64,000 nt of DNA, taken from assembly GCA_934045075.1 (NCBI GenBank), contig OW203722.1, positions 24,411,379 to 24,475,378 of the forward strand. Reading direction: 5' to 3'. A program made the translations under genes and the position numbers. Positions 11,528 through 22,269 of the stretch are shown here, in pieces (position 1 is the first letter of the stretch; each line of letters starts with the position of its first letter). The notes beneath the pieces were generated by a model. The model made no database searches and was not told where the DNA came from. It saw nothing but the letters and a program-made list of their open reading frames with translations. Origin of the DNA: Yponomeuta sedellus (taxonomy: Eukaryota > Arthropoda > Insecta > Lepidoptera > Yponomeutidae).

Positions 11528-11690
11528 AACGGCTTGATAACTTCTAAGGTAAGGTAAGGCCCGCCACTGTCTTACAATCCTCCACCAACCCGGACTTGGC
11601 CCCGTGGTGGAGTATGGCCTAACCTTCCTGCGATGCAGGAAGAAACCCGTGCCCCAGCAGTGGGGACATACAAGGGTTGATAACGTATAA
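11528..11690 (+). mobile_element. 5S-rRNA-derived SINE, 3' half
   Basis: From CGGCTTGATAACTTCT to GGGGACATACAAGGGTTGAT. The 5S-like head is absent, as expected for 5' truncation during retroposition. Confidence 0.85.
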
Positions 11691-11810
11691 CGAAAATCTT
11701 AACGTGATTAAATTGCAACCAAATCACTCAGTTACAAGAGGCAATAATGTACTATATCGAGAGGCTGACTATAATCTAATGCTTAATACGCTAGATAACT
11801 GTAATAATAA

Positions 11811-12214
11811 ATAATATTGGCCTTTTTGCATCTACTTATTGAGATGATTTATACAGCGTCCAGTGGTATTTTCACTCACACTAGATGGGTGAAAGGACCA
11901 CTCCGACGCTGTAGTGCCTGGGACATGGTTTTATAGATGGTGTAGGCTTGCCCAGCACCTATACCACCCTGACAGCTTAGTCGGCCTAGCCCACAGGAAA
12001 GACTAGTCAATACGTGCGGAGCCAACCAAGCCGCGGGTTTCCTCACGATGTTTTCCTTCACCGTTAGCGTGTGGTATTGCGACTACAAATTCGCAAATGT
12101 ATGTAACTTTGAAAATTAAACAAAGTCATTGGTACATGCCCGCACTCGGGATCGAACCTGGGGCTCTCGCTTGCCAGTCTATAGTTCTACCCACTGAGCT
12201 ACCACCGCTTGCCA
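11811..12214 (-). mobile_element. tRNA-derived SINE, family D (long form)
   Basis: Minus-strand head AAGCGGTGGTAGCTCAGTGG and box-B-like GGTTCGATCCCGAG, then AACATCGTGAGGAAACCCGC and a 3' body ending GATGCAAAAAGGCCAATATT. A copy with a 12-bp target duplication at 53515 fixes the ends. The frame at 11876-12061 is SINE read-through. Confidence 0.88.
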
Positions 12215-12371
12215 TATGGTACCTGTTAACTGTACTACAAAATAAACGTAATACATAATAACGACGAATTTCAGTGATTTTTCTGTTGATATTTGATAGG
12301 TCTGAGAATAAGCAGTAGGCTAACTGATATCATACTTTATTGCAAATGAAACATTAAACAAGACTAAATTA

Positions 12372-12795
12372 AAAACCTATTTAGAGGCTAAAAATTTCAC
12401 CCATGCCGGGATTCGAACCCGCAACCTCTGGCTATCCGTGCCAGCGCTCTACCAATTGAGCTCAATTTGTTATTGCTCAATAACAAATTGAGCTCAATTG
12501 GTAGAGCGCTCAATTTGTTATTGCTCAATAACAAATTGAGCTCAATTGGTAGAGCGCTGGCACGGATAGCCAGAGGTTGCGGGTTCGAATCCCGGCATGG
12601 GTGAAATTTTTAGCCGTGCCAGCGCTCTACCAATTGAGCTCAATTTGTTATTGAGCTCAATTGGTAGGGCGCTGGCACGGATAGCCAGAGGTTGCGGGTT
12701 CGAATCCCGGCATGGGTGAAATTTTTAGCCTCTAAATAGGTTTTTAATTTTTTTTTTTTAATTTTTAGTGTTAGTGCATTAAAAATAAAAATAGT
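12372..12795. mobile_element. SINE family B in four alternating orientations
   Basis: Starting at ACCTATTTAGAGG the tRNA-like region is read minus (12372-12466), plus (12467-12611), minus (12612-12648, partial) and plus (12650-12750). CTCAATTTGTTATTGAGCTC-type palindromes lie at the turns. The distal tail (TTAGTGCATTAAAAATAAAA) ends the array on the plus strand. Confidence 0.85.
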
Positions 12796-12913
12796 ATAAA
12801 GACTTAATTATTAAAATACATACAACAGCGAGCTTTTCTCCGTAAGCAATTCCTTCCAGCAAACCTTAGATAGTCGGAGCACCGGTAAAAACAGGTCCAT
12901 ACGGTACCTAATT

Positions 12914-13125
12914 AACGACCTCTGTGGCGTAGCCGTAGCGCGTCTGCCTACCATGCAAGAGGTCCCGGGTTCAAATCCCGGCTGGGAACAAAAAAAAAGC
13001 CCAGGTCTTGGATGTTAACATGTTTGTGATGTCGTTGTGTCTGGGTCCCACGACACAGGGTATCCTAGTGTGGGGCCAAAAGCAATGTATGTGCGTATGT
13101 AAATGTTATGTTTATTATTGTAAAT
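12914..13125 (+). mobile_element. tRNA-derived SINE, family E
   Basis: Best-preserved family E copy: ACCTCTGTGGCGTAGCCGTA (box A region), GGTTCAAATCCCGG (box B), an A-run, then TGTTTGTGATGTCGTTGTG and ACACAGGGTATCCTAGTGTG. Confidence 0.9.
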
Positions 13126-13184
13126 CACATCATGTCACACTAAGTATATTATATTTATAATAAAGGCGATGATGATGATGATTG

Positions 13185-13290
13185 CAACCATGTATGTCCC
13201 CACTGCGGGGGCACGGGTCTCTGCTTGCATTTCAGGAAGGTTAGGCCATATTCCACCACGGGGGCCAAGTCCGGGTTGGTGGAGAAAGTT
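13185..13290 (-). mobile_element. 5S-rRNA-derived SINE, 3' end fragment
   Basis: Antisense 3' terminus (ATGTATGTCCCCACTGC to GTCCGGGTTGGTGGAG). The overlapping frame at 13155-13346 is read-through. Confidence 0.8.
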
Positions 13291-13424
13291 TGTGAAAGTG
13301 TGGCTGGAGCGATTTTAGTAAAATTCTGTATGGAGTTAGCTGACACCCCGGATATTCACACTTAGGCTACGTTATACTGCGGAAAAATATCTCATTTCCA
13401 TGCGAAAATCAATAAACCGCAGGT

Positions 13425-13815
13425 AACACCACTGCAAGAAGCGCTCGTGGCCTAGGCGAACCGAGTGATTGGAAACAATCACTTGGTTAAGCAACAACAG
13501 GCGCGGTCCGGTACGGGATGGGTGAGCGTCCCGTGACTACCGCTAGTGGCATTTTTCAGAGCGCTTCCGTGCTTCGCAAGGCACGTTAAGCCGTTGGTGA
13601 CGGCTGTCATATAATGGCAGTCGTAAAGCCATGTCACAGGCCTTATGGGCGGCTTGATAACTTCTGACAGTGAGGCCCGGCCACTGTCTCACAATCCTCC
13701 ACCAACCCGGACTTGGCCCCCGTGGTGGAGTATGGCCTAACCTTCCTGCGATGCAAGAAGAGACCCGTGCCCCAGCAGTGGGGACATATAAGGGTTGAAA
13801 ACGAACACCACAGCA
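13425..13815 (+). mobile_element. 5S-rRNA-derived SINE, full length
   Basis: Element 13437-13803 runs from GAAGCGCTCGTGGCCTAGGC to GGGACATATAAGGGTTGA. It is bounded by AACACCACTGCA and AACACCACAGCA (11 of 12 identical), a slightly decayed target duplication. It shows the palindrome GTGATTGGAAACAATCAC and the 5S-like block GGCGCGGTCCGG...GGGTGAGCG. Length is about 367 bp. Confidence 0.92.
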
Positions 13816-13999
13816 GGTAATACATAAATATATAGCTCAAAGTTATGATAGAAGAAATAGTGCAATAAATTAATATGGCAAAAGAACGTTTGCCGGTCAT
13901 CTGTTAAGAATATGTATATATCCTACACATTGGTCACGGAAGCTCATGCCAATAATAGGACCTTAATTCTATAATATGTCAGTGTAAATTGAATTCCTT

Positions 14000-14298
14000 A
14001 AATTATGCCTTGAGCGGTGGTAGCGGAGCGGTGTAGAACGCCGGCTTCTTAATCGATAGGTCGTGTTCAAATCGGTTGGAACCCCGGCATGTACCAATGA
14101 CTTTGTTTTCTAAGTTATGTACATTTGTGAAATTATAGTAGCAATACTACTCGCTGACGGTGAAGGAAAACATCGTAAGGAAACCCTAGTGTCTGAGGTG
14201 TTAGCGTACCTCAGCGCTTGCTACGTACAATGGCCCAACTATGAGGCTAAGTGCGGAAATCTCAGGTGTAACTAACTAAAACTAACTAAATTATGCCT
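14000..14298 (+). mobile_element. tRNA-derived SINE, family D (short form), 11-bp target duplication
   Basis: AAATTATGCCT at 14000-14010 recurs at 14288-14298, so the element is 14011-14287. The head GAGCGGTGGTAGCGGAGCGG, a degraded box B, AAAACATCGTAAGGAAACCC and the 3' simple tail AACTAACTAAAACTAACTAA are visible. Confidence 0.92.
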
Positions 14299-14299
14299 A

Positions 14300-14968
14300 A
14301 AGCGCGTTAAGACAAGGTACACTTCTGCCTGCTCTCATTCCTTGGGCACACAACTGGAGGTTCATGCTAACCCTTCTACCAGCCCAGAGCGGTGCATTAA
14401 CATAATTGCCGGCTGTGTATTGATTGGCTCGCTGCCTGCTGCCAACTTTTTAATGCTAGCAACATAGACTAATAACACCTAGACGCCGCATCTGCGCGAC
14501 AAACAAAATCCGCTTAAATGTGATTGGCCCATAAATGTGTGCGTGAGCCACTTACGAGTATAACAAGTGTGCCCAAAAATTAAAGCCAAACGAGGTCAAA
14601 ATTGGGGTGTATCGTGTGGGTGATTGGTAGGACATATTTGAACCTCATCAGAATCACAGTTTTAGAAGTAGATTTCATTTGGTGGCTGGATGGGGATTGA
14701 GGACAATCCAGCACTGAAATAAGAGGAGTGTCTTGTAGAAGTTCTATTTACAGTAAGAAATATATAGAACATTTAATTGTACATAAAAATATATGTGAGC
14801 TAATGGTTAGGATAATTACTCCATTTTTTGTTTTGACCTTAGACTGTATTTTTAGGAGTTTTAACTCTGTGGCTGGGAACAGGGAACGGCGTAGAGGCGC
14901 CGCAGATACGCTTGGCTCCAAATATGGGTCAGGCCTTAGTGTTCCCACTTTTTGGCAGACCAACTTTA
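14300..14968. other. No supported gene
   Basis: Two overlapping antiparallel frames (14728-14988 plus, 14748-14963 minus) share a G+C-richer stretch 14870-14960. No motif was recognised; it may be a decayed repeat. Confidence 0.35.
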
Positions 14969-15038
14969 TGACTCAACTGAGTAACTAGGTGCCTATCATT
15001 TTTTGACTCAACTGAGTAACTATCTGCTTATCATTTTT
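14969..15038. repeat. Two tandem 35-bp units
   Basis: TGACTCAACTGAGTAACT followed by a variable 6-mer and TATCATTTTT occurs twice in direct succession (14969-15003 and 15004-15038). Each unit contains the palindrome TGACTCAACTGAGT. Confidence 0.9.
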
Positions 15039-15041
15039 TGA

Positions 15042-15880
15042 GTTCAGCAGCTGATTAGTGAGTTATATGTGGTAATTGGATCAATTAAAGTAAAGTGTAT
15101 TTTTGTTTTAAATTATTATATCACAGACACACACACTCACGCACACACACAAATAAACATACAATAAAAAAATTTTTATTGTTTTTTTCCTGTAATTACG
15201 TAATACTATGACATGCATCATCTAAAACTAGGAGAGGGCACTGATCTTTGTATCACAGGTATTTTATCTAGCACGGAGACCAGGGACTTCACAATATAAT
15301 TTGTACAGTTTTCACTCTTATTATAAATGTAACATAAATATAACCATTAATTAAACAGACAAAAAATCTATGAGTAGTACTTTAAAACGCTAGTTTTGAG
15401 TTCTGTGTTAAATCAAAATCAAAGTATTCTATTCCGAATAGCACAAAAACTGTTACTTAATAAACGTAAAACATTAAATTAAATCAATCAAGATTTTAGA
15501 GAAAAAGAAACCTCAATCTCAAACGCCTCTCCACGCACATCCCTGGTCTAAGACCACTAACATCTAGAGGGCGGTCCGCAGCCAGTAGCCAACGGAGCGC
15601 AGTTAGATACCATCACGACGCGCTCTGAAGGAGCTGGCCAGCGTAACATAATGGCCGCTCAGCTCCTATCGCATCGCTAGAATTGAATTATTTTCAATAA
15701 CAGTCGCGATTCCTGTGATACGAGTAGCCTCCTCTCGCAGTCATGCTAGTAAAGGTATACTTGGAACGCTGTTGGAGTCATATGTAAAGTAATGAATATA
15801 TAGCGAGCAATTAAGTGTACATAAAACAGGAAAATACACAGATATAGTGTGCACATACATATATCTACATATATATCTGG
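15042..15880. other. No supported gene; locally G+C-richer block
   Basis: About 15520-15740 is richer in G+C than its surroundings and has no repeat copy elsewhere in the window. It could be unique host sequence, but nothing identifies it. Confidence 0.3.
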
Positions 15881-15883
15881 ACG

Positions 15884-15930
15884 ACCGCATCTGCATACCA
15901 TGAAAGAGGTCCCGGGTTCGAACTCGTATT
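15884..15930 (+). mobile_element. SINE family E head fragment
   Basis: GAAAGAGGTCCCGGGTTCGA preserves the tRNA anticodon-stem to box B part only. Confidence 0.65.
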
Positions 15931-16356
15931 CAATCAGTTAGTTTATGTTAGGGTCACTCCATATTCCACAAGCTCCTTTCAGCCACAGGCCGGTCTTCAG
16001 CCGGTCTATTAACTTGGCTACTTACCCCGTGGCTTAGAAAAACTAATTACCGACGGGGATTAGAAATCTTTCGCCGTCTGTGACGTCACGGAGCCGACAG
16101 CTCCGTAATTAAACCCCTGGCCGACAGACTGTTCATTTTTATTACTAGTTGGTAGTTTCGCCGGACGCTTTTCAGTTGCAGTTTGACGCCGGGCCTTTAC
16201 TGGAGGCGAGGGAGTTAAGAACTATAATTGTCTTATGTATAAGAACACGATACCTTAAAACACTCTATAAAGCCCAGTTGAACTAGTCTGCGGTGGAGAT
16301 TTTACACGGAAATATTAAACCACAGATTAAATAAACGACGACAGTAGCCCAGTAGA

Positions 16357-16573
16357 TACAGTGCGTTCACATTAACTTGACGCGTGAGAGAATTGGTAAC
16401 AAGGACATAACATGTGAATTAGCTTTTGGACCTAATCGGAAGATGGTAAAACAAGCCCTCAATCCCTTTATTTTCCCCAAGTAATGGGAATGATTTCTTA
16501 TTTAACATGGTAACAGTAAACATCTCAGTGTTACCAATTCTCTCACGCGTCAAGTTAATGTGAACGCACTATA
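16357..16573. mobile_element. Tc1/mariner-type MITE, 213 bp, 43-bp TIRs
   Basis: Element 16359-16571 has terminal inverted repeats of 43 bp (CAGTGCGTTCACATTAACTT outward on both ends, only the outermost base differing) and a flanking TA on each side. The 127-bp centre has no coding capacity. The arm match indicates a young insertion. Confidence 0.92.
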
Positions 16574-16974
16574 CAACAATGGATTCGGAAGTAGGATACC
16601 CAAGTTCAATAGTGTGGGCATGTACCGATGACTTTGAAGTCATAGTATCAATACCAATTTTTTAAATAATAAAAAAAATTATGTATATTGCTAACCTGAT
16701 CAAATTTAGATATATAAAATCAGCAATGTAATGCAATTTGAACTAATATTATTAATATTATTCATAATTGTACAAAAATATTAATTTGTTGTAATGTCGT
16801 AAATTAATTTAATTAGAATTTCGATGAGCTAATTCAACTTTTACTGAACACACAATTTTGAAAGTTGTATACTCCTGTAAAGATGTTTCACACTGAATTG
16901 TACATTAGAATAAGTAGTTTTTAAATGAAATGTGAAAATACTGTTGCAGTATTTTATGTTAATAAATAATAATA

Positions 16975-17130
16975 ATACCACTCGCTAACTGTGCAGGAAA
17001 ACATCTTGAGGAAACCTGGGTGCCTGAGGTGTGGGTGAGGATCTGCCTTTGGCACGCGTGGTAATTAAGCCCATACTCTCTCTCTCTCTCTGAAAGAAAG
17101 CCTGTTGCTTGCAATGGGACGTTTATATGC
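16975..17130 (+). mobile_element. SINE 3' body related to family D
   Basis: CACTCGCTAACTGTGCAGGA, AAACATCTTGAGGAAACC, GCACGCGTGGTAATTAAGCC, a short TC run, then GCCTGTTGCTTGCAATGGGA. Similar bodies lie at 39255 and 44258. The tRNA head is missing. Confidence 0.7.
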
Positions 17131-17160
17131 TCAATAAAAAAATAGTACATTATGATATAA

Positions 17161-17260
17161 GTGCGGTAAGTTGAAAATTACAGCCGAGGCGATATTACTA
17201 GCCCGAGCCATCGGCGAGGGCTATAAGGAAGCAGAGGCTGTAATTTTCAAAGCGCACGTA
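17161..17260. repeat. About 100-bp foldback
   Basis: GTGCGGTAAGTTGAAAATTA at the left pairs with TAATTTTCAAAGCGCAC at the right, with ACAGCC/GGCTGT extending the stem. It may be a MITE remnant; no target duplication is clear. Confidence 0.6.
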
Positions 17261-17261
17261 T

Positions 17262-17890
17262 GTCATACGACGTTTTATCACATATTTACGAGGAAATTAA
17301 TAAAAATCTGACTTTGTTATCATCACTACTTGACGACATTTTCAAATAAAAACAATACATCGAAAACAAAAAGCGCTCGGATTTATTTTTACTTGTCCAC
17401 AAATAAGCGATGCGCGCGCATCAACTTTTTTTTTTAGGCAAAGGTACAAAAACAGCCAGTATTACTAATAAAGTAAATTAATATTTTTGTGTTTTTGTTA
17501 CAGATAAATGTAACGGTCAAAATTAATTAAATTAAAGAATTTAATGTTTATTTGTTATATTTTATTTCCCAAAGTCAATTTTATTCATAAAATATTGACC
17601 ACTTTGTTGACATAAAACCTCTTTGCTAAGATTTTTAAAATTAGTATCGTTCATTTTTAGACGGAGTATCTTAAAACTTTATTGAAAAAAAAAACACGTG
17701 CCTTTTACATTACATTATCGCACAAGTACGTAATGAGATACATTACGATATTGAAATTGGTGTAATTACAACCACTTTACGAGCGAATATGTTATAAAGC
17801 TTTACATCTACTAACACTAAAACATTACAACCATACAAAGTACATACTTACTAACAATAGGCTACATAAAAAAACGGCTTCTTAGAAGTC
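17262..17890. other. No gene or clear repeat seen
   Basis: A+T-rich, without long frames. Confidence 0.35.
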
Positions 17891-17892
17891 AT

Positions 17893-18256
17893 CATCCTCA
17901 TCAACCCATTATGTCCCCACCGATGGGCACGGGTCTCTTCCCTGAGGAAGGTATAGGCCATACTCCACCACGGGGGCCAAGTCCGGATTAGTGGAGGTTT
18001 GCAAGACTAGTGGCTGGTCTTACGGTCAGAAGTTTTCAAGCCGCCCTAAGGATTTTGACTTGGCTTAACGACTGCCATCTATCGACGGCAGCCGGCACCA
18101 ACAGCTTAACGTGCCTTGCGAAGCACGGAACCGCTCGGAAAAATACCACTAGCGTTAGCCATAGACGGTTTACCAATCCAAGCACTGAACGCGCCCTGTG
18201 TTGCTTAACCTTCGTGATCGTTTAAGGCCACTCAGGCAGCCGGGACTACGAGCGAT
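17893..18256 (-). mobile_element. 5S-rRNA-derived SINE, divergent subfamily
   Basis: Minus-strand head AAGAATCGCTCGTAGTCCCG, then CGATCACGAAGGTTAAGCA and GGGCGCGTTCAGTGCTTGGA, closely matching the 5S rRNA segment CGATCACCGAAATTAAGCAG followed by GGGCGCGGTTAGTACTTAGA. This copy is the clearest link between the SINE head and 5S rRNA. Same subfamily as 1018-1405. The frame at 18010-18225 is read-through. Confidence 0.9.
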
Positions 18257-18426
18257 TCTTAGGAGTGGTTCAGAGGAATCACGTTTTTTTAAGGCCGAAA
18301 ATTGAGTTTAGTCTATGTAGTTTGTTTTGTACACGCACATAGAACCGTTTTTACGGCTGCTCCGACTCCAAGGTTGCTAGAAGAAATCTCTTACAGAGAC
18401 AAGCTCAACTTTGTTCATGTTATTTC

Positions 18427-18642
18427 TTACGTAATAATAATATGAGCCTTTATTATTTTTTTTAGATGACAATCAATACAATATGCATCCCTCTCCAGGA
18501 CTTGCTTGGCCTCCCACAAGCCTTCGGATTTGTGGGGTTTCTTACGTAATATCCCGTTTAATATCCTGTAAAGCGTGTGCATTAAATTGTAATTAGTATA
18601 AAAATGTCTTGTCACAGTGTTTGTTAGACAGATAGATTGCAC
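18427..18642 (-). pseudogene. Probable LINE ORF C-terminal fragment
   Basis: The minus-strand frame ends KKPHKSEGLWEAKQVLERDA then YCIDCHLKK, followed by an A-rich tail with AATAATAAAG. The composition and terminal position look like the end of a non-LTR ORF, but I cannot name the clade. Confidence 0.4.
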
Positions 18643-19780
18643 AACCAGAAAAAAAGAATTACAACAATTATAATAATCTTAAATCTGACTCATAGGTTTA
18701 ATTATTGTTATATCCTACTAAAATTATAATCGCGAAAGTTTATAAGTATGGATGGATGGATGTTTGGTACTCTTTCACGTTAAAACTACTGAATGGATTT
18801 TAATGAAACTTTACAATAATATAGCTTATACATCGAAATAAAAAATAGGCTGCATTTATAAACATATTGTGTCATATTTTTCAAATGCGACTAGAGTTGT
18901 GATTCTACCCGGGTATTTACCCGAAATGGGTAGATTCGCGGGAATATTCCCATTGAATCTACCCGACGGGTATTTATGAGGGTAAATACGTTTATTGGGG
19001 TTTCCGTTCGCTAAAATAGATTGCATTACCGTTAAATCCATTTTTACTCACGAGCCTCAGGACTATATTCAATATCTTTCATTCTTTTTTGACGAAAGAA
19101 CGAAATAAGTATATCTAAAGAAAATAACTTTTTTTTGATGGACTTATTTCATGAATTATTGAGAGATTGTTAAAGATTCTTACTTAGTGATTATCCGCCC
19201 GAGAGTAAATAACCATAAATACCAGTTTCTACTGAGTATTTAACGAAATCTGACAGTAAATATTTTTAATTGGTTTTTTACAGTAAAATCTTTTAGTTAG
19301 GGTCTTATTTGATCGGTATTGATGAGATCTTTGTTTAAACTTGGGGAGCATGGTATGGTGAGAGCGCTGGACGGTGTGTCAACGGATAGCAGTAGACCGT
19401 TTGAGTTTGTACTTATTCGATTAGTATTTATGAGATCTTTGGTGAAACTTGGTGACAAGTTCTTAGATGGCACAGCAAAGTACCCAAATTCTAGTGACCC
19501 TTCATACACTAAATCTTCACAACGCATATTAAGAAACTATTCGAGTTTCGCCTTATTTAATCTGTATTATTGAGATCTTTAGCAGAACTTTCTGATAAGA
19601 TCTGATTACGGAAAAGTAAGGTGATTAGTTAGTTAGATCTGGGAAAAAGAAAATGGTTACAGGATCTCCTCAACGGAGAACCTAGAATGATTCATTTTCA
19701 TTTATTTTATGATATTCATTTATTTGATTTCAATAAAATCAAATTAACAAAAAACATAACATACCGTAACATATTCACAC

Positions 19781-19862
19781 ACCCGTATCGCGTACGCAGA
19801 GATCAGCGTTTACCACTTGCCATGATCCTGACAGATCTTTTTCGCTTTATCAACATTTTTTA
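19781..19862 (-). pseudogene. LINE ORF 3' end fragment inside the hAT element
   Basis: Same LINE end as at 38575 and 29838 (GATAAAGCGAAAAAGATCTG, CAGGATCATGGCAAGTGG on the minus strand). Confidence 0.55.
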
Positions 19863-20075
19863 CTCAAAATCAAATTGTTGAAATATTTTTGCAGCATTTC
19901 AAAAGTTAGTCTCAAATAATGGAGTCCTAGTAAAGAATAAATATTGAATTATATTTCAATTGGGTCAGAAAAAAATGTAACATTATTGTATTATCATTTG
20001 ATTTCACTATAAACATGGCCACATTGACAAAGGATAAATAACAAAATTTCTGTTTGCTCAAATAAGTCATTAACT

Positions 20076-20453
20076 TATGAACCTATTTAGAGGCTAAAAA
20101 TTCCACCCATGTCGGGATTCGAACCCGCGACTGCTGGCTATCCGTGCCAGCGCTCTTTCCAACTGAGCTAATGGGCGACTCACCGGCATCAGTGAAATTT
20201 CGAACCTCTTTACACTATTCTCTGTATTACGTACAGGCAGCGACATCTGGCTGAAGTAATTTGCATCACTTGCAGCCCCGAGTACCTACCTACTTTGCAG
20301 TTAGGTGAGTCGCCCATTAGCTCAATTGGAAAGAGCGCTAGCACGGATAGCCAGAGGTTCAAATCCCCGCATGGGTGGAATTTTTAGCCTCTAAATAGGT
20401 TTTCAAATTTGTCCTTAGCACGGGTTAGTGTATTAAAAATAAAAATAGTATAA
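20076..20453. mobile_element. SINE family B foldback inside the hAT element
   Basis: First half (20076-20305) is minus-oriented from ACCTATTTAGAGGC through the tRNA-like region to the upstream body. It then switches to plus (GAGTCGCCCATTAGCTCAAT) and ends with the distal tail CCTTAGCACGGGTTAGTG...ATAGTATA. The left edge is the family's recurrent internal site. Confidence 0.85.
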
Positions 20454-20777
20454 TCATTACTTTATGGTTCAATATACAAGAAATTATTTGAAATTATTAA
20501 TTTATGATTGAAGTATTATATTTACTGCTTTAAAATAATTTGTACCTAATGCCACTCTTAAATGATTTTTTTTATGCAAGCTCCTCGTTGTATTTTACAA
20601 CATTGAAGCTCATTAAATGGAAACATTAAACGACAATGATATTGAACAAAACTCAGTAGAAACTGGTATATATGGTTATTTACTCTCGGGCGAATAATTA
20701 CTAAGTAAGAATCTTTAATAATCTCTCAATAATTCATGAAATATGTCCATCACAAAAAAAATATTTTCTTGACAGTT

Positions 20778-21709
20778 TTAAAAACCTATTTAGAGGCTAA
20801 AAATTCCACCCATGCCGGGATTCGAACCCGTGACTTCTGGCTATCCGTGCCAGCGCTCTTTCCAACTGAGCTAATGGGCGACTTGTCACCAAGTTTCAAC
20901 AAAGATCTCATAAATACTAATCGAATAAGTACATACTCAAACGGTCTACTGCTATCCGTTGAGGAGATCCCATACACACCTTCCAGCGCTATCATCAGAC
21001 CATGCTTCCCAAGTTTAAACAAAGATCTCATCAATACCTATCAAATAAGACCCTATTTAAAAGATTTTACTGTAAAAAACCAATTAAAAATATTTACTGT
21101 CAGTTTTCGTTAAATACTCAGTGGAAACTGGTATTTATGGTTATTTACTCTCGGGCGGATGATTACTAAGTAAGAATCTTTAACAATCTCTCAATAATTC
21201 ATGAAATGAGTCCATCAGAAAAAAAGTTATTTTCTTGAAAATTTTAAAAACCTATTTAGAGGCTAAAAATTCCACCCATGCCGGGTTTCGAACCCGTGAC
21301 TTCTGGCTATCCGTGCCAGCGCTCTTTCCAACTGAGCTAATGGGCGACTTGTCACCAAGTTTCAACAAAGATCTCATAAATACTAATCGAATAAGTACAT
21401 ACTCAAACGGTTTACTGCTATCCGTTGAGGAGATCCCATACACACCTTCCAGCGCTATCATCAGACCATGCTTCCCAAGTTTAAACAAAGATCTCATCAA
21501 TACCGATCAAATAAGACCCTATTTAAAAGATTTTACTGTAAAAAACCAATTAAAAATATTTACTGTCAGTTTTCGTTAAATACTCAGTAGAAACTGGTAT
21601 TTATGGTTATTTACTCTCGGGCGGATGATTACTAAGTAAGAATCTTTAACAATCTCTCAATAATTCATGAAATAAGTTCATCACAATAAAGTAATTTTCT
21701 TGAGATATA
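20778..21709. repeat. 466-bp tandem duplication (two units)
   Basis: Units 20778-21243 and 21244-21709 are nearly identical. Each consists of a minus SINE-B fragment (AAAAACCTATTTAGAGGCTA to AATGGGCGACT) followed by hAT arm sequence. A partial earlier unit tail lies at about 20651-20777. Frames at 20736-21113 and 21235-21579 are read-through of these units, not genes. Confidence 0.92.
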
Positions 21710-21962
21710 CTTATTTCGTTCTTTCGTCAAAAAAGAATGAAAGATATTGAATATAGTCCTGAGGCTCGTGAGTAAAAATGGATTTAACGGTAATGCAATC
21801 TATTTTAGCGAACGAAAACACCAATAAACGTATTTACCCACATAAATACCCATTTCGGGTATTTACCCGGGTATTTACCCGTTTTGGGTATTTACCTGGG
21901 AATATACCTTTCGGGTATATTCCCGCGACCCAACTCTAAATGCGACCCAAAAATTCATAATG

Positions 21963-22263
21963 TTAAAAACCTATTTAGAGGCTGAAAATTCCACCCATGC
22001 CGGGTCTCAAACCCGCGACCTCTGGCTAACCGTAACAGAGCCATAGGTCATGGGTTCGAGTCCCGGCATGGGTGGAATTTTTAGCCTCTAAATATGTTTA
22101 TCGGCAGATGCTGGCTGCGGCAAGCTGGAGATGCGGCGCTATGGCCATCATTAGGGGAGGGCTATGTCCAGCAGTGGACTACATAATATAGCCTGAACAA
22201 GAAGAAGAAATAGGTTTTTAAAATTGTCCTTAGCACGGCTTAGTGCATTAAAAAGAATATAAT
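21963..22263. mobile_element. SINE family B foldback interrupted by an RTE LINE tail
   Basis: Minus half 21963-22040 is joined to plus half 22041-22092 (GGGTTCGAGTCCCGGCATGG). An RTE 3' end (about 22093-22210: GCGGCAAGCTGGAGATGCGG, GGCTATGTCCAGCAGTGGAC, GAAGAAGAA tail) is inserted at CTAAATA. The SINE resumes at ATAGGTTTTTAAAATTGTCC through the distal tail. Confidence 0.85.
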
Positions 22264-22269
22264 CATAAT

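Larger units (their letters stand above)
18884..21946. mobile_element. hAT-like nonautonomous element, 3.05 kb, 8-bp target duplication
   Basis: AATGCGAC at 18884-18891 recurs at 21939-21946. The element (18892-21938) starts TAGAGTTG and ends CAACTCTA. Subterminal sequence on both sides is built from GGGTATTTACCC-like palindromic units, and long inverted arms (about 18892-19466 against 21350-21938) face each other around a centre holding a SINE foldback. No transposase frame survives. The 8-bp duplication and TIR are hallmarks of the hAT superfamily. Confidence 0.88.

Noticed and set aside
12372..12795. CRISPR-like array of repeated palindromes
   Set aside because: Units are alternating SINE copies, not equal-length repeats with unique spacers, in a eukaryotic setting.
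13434..13803. Functional 5S rRNA gene
   Set aside because: Only the internal promoter region resembles 5S; the 5S ends are missing and the sequence continues as a SINE body.
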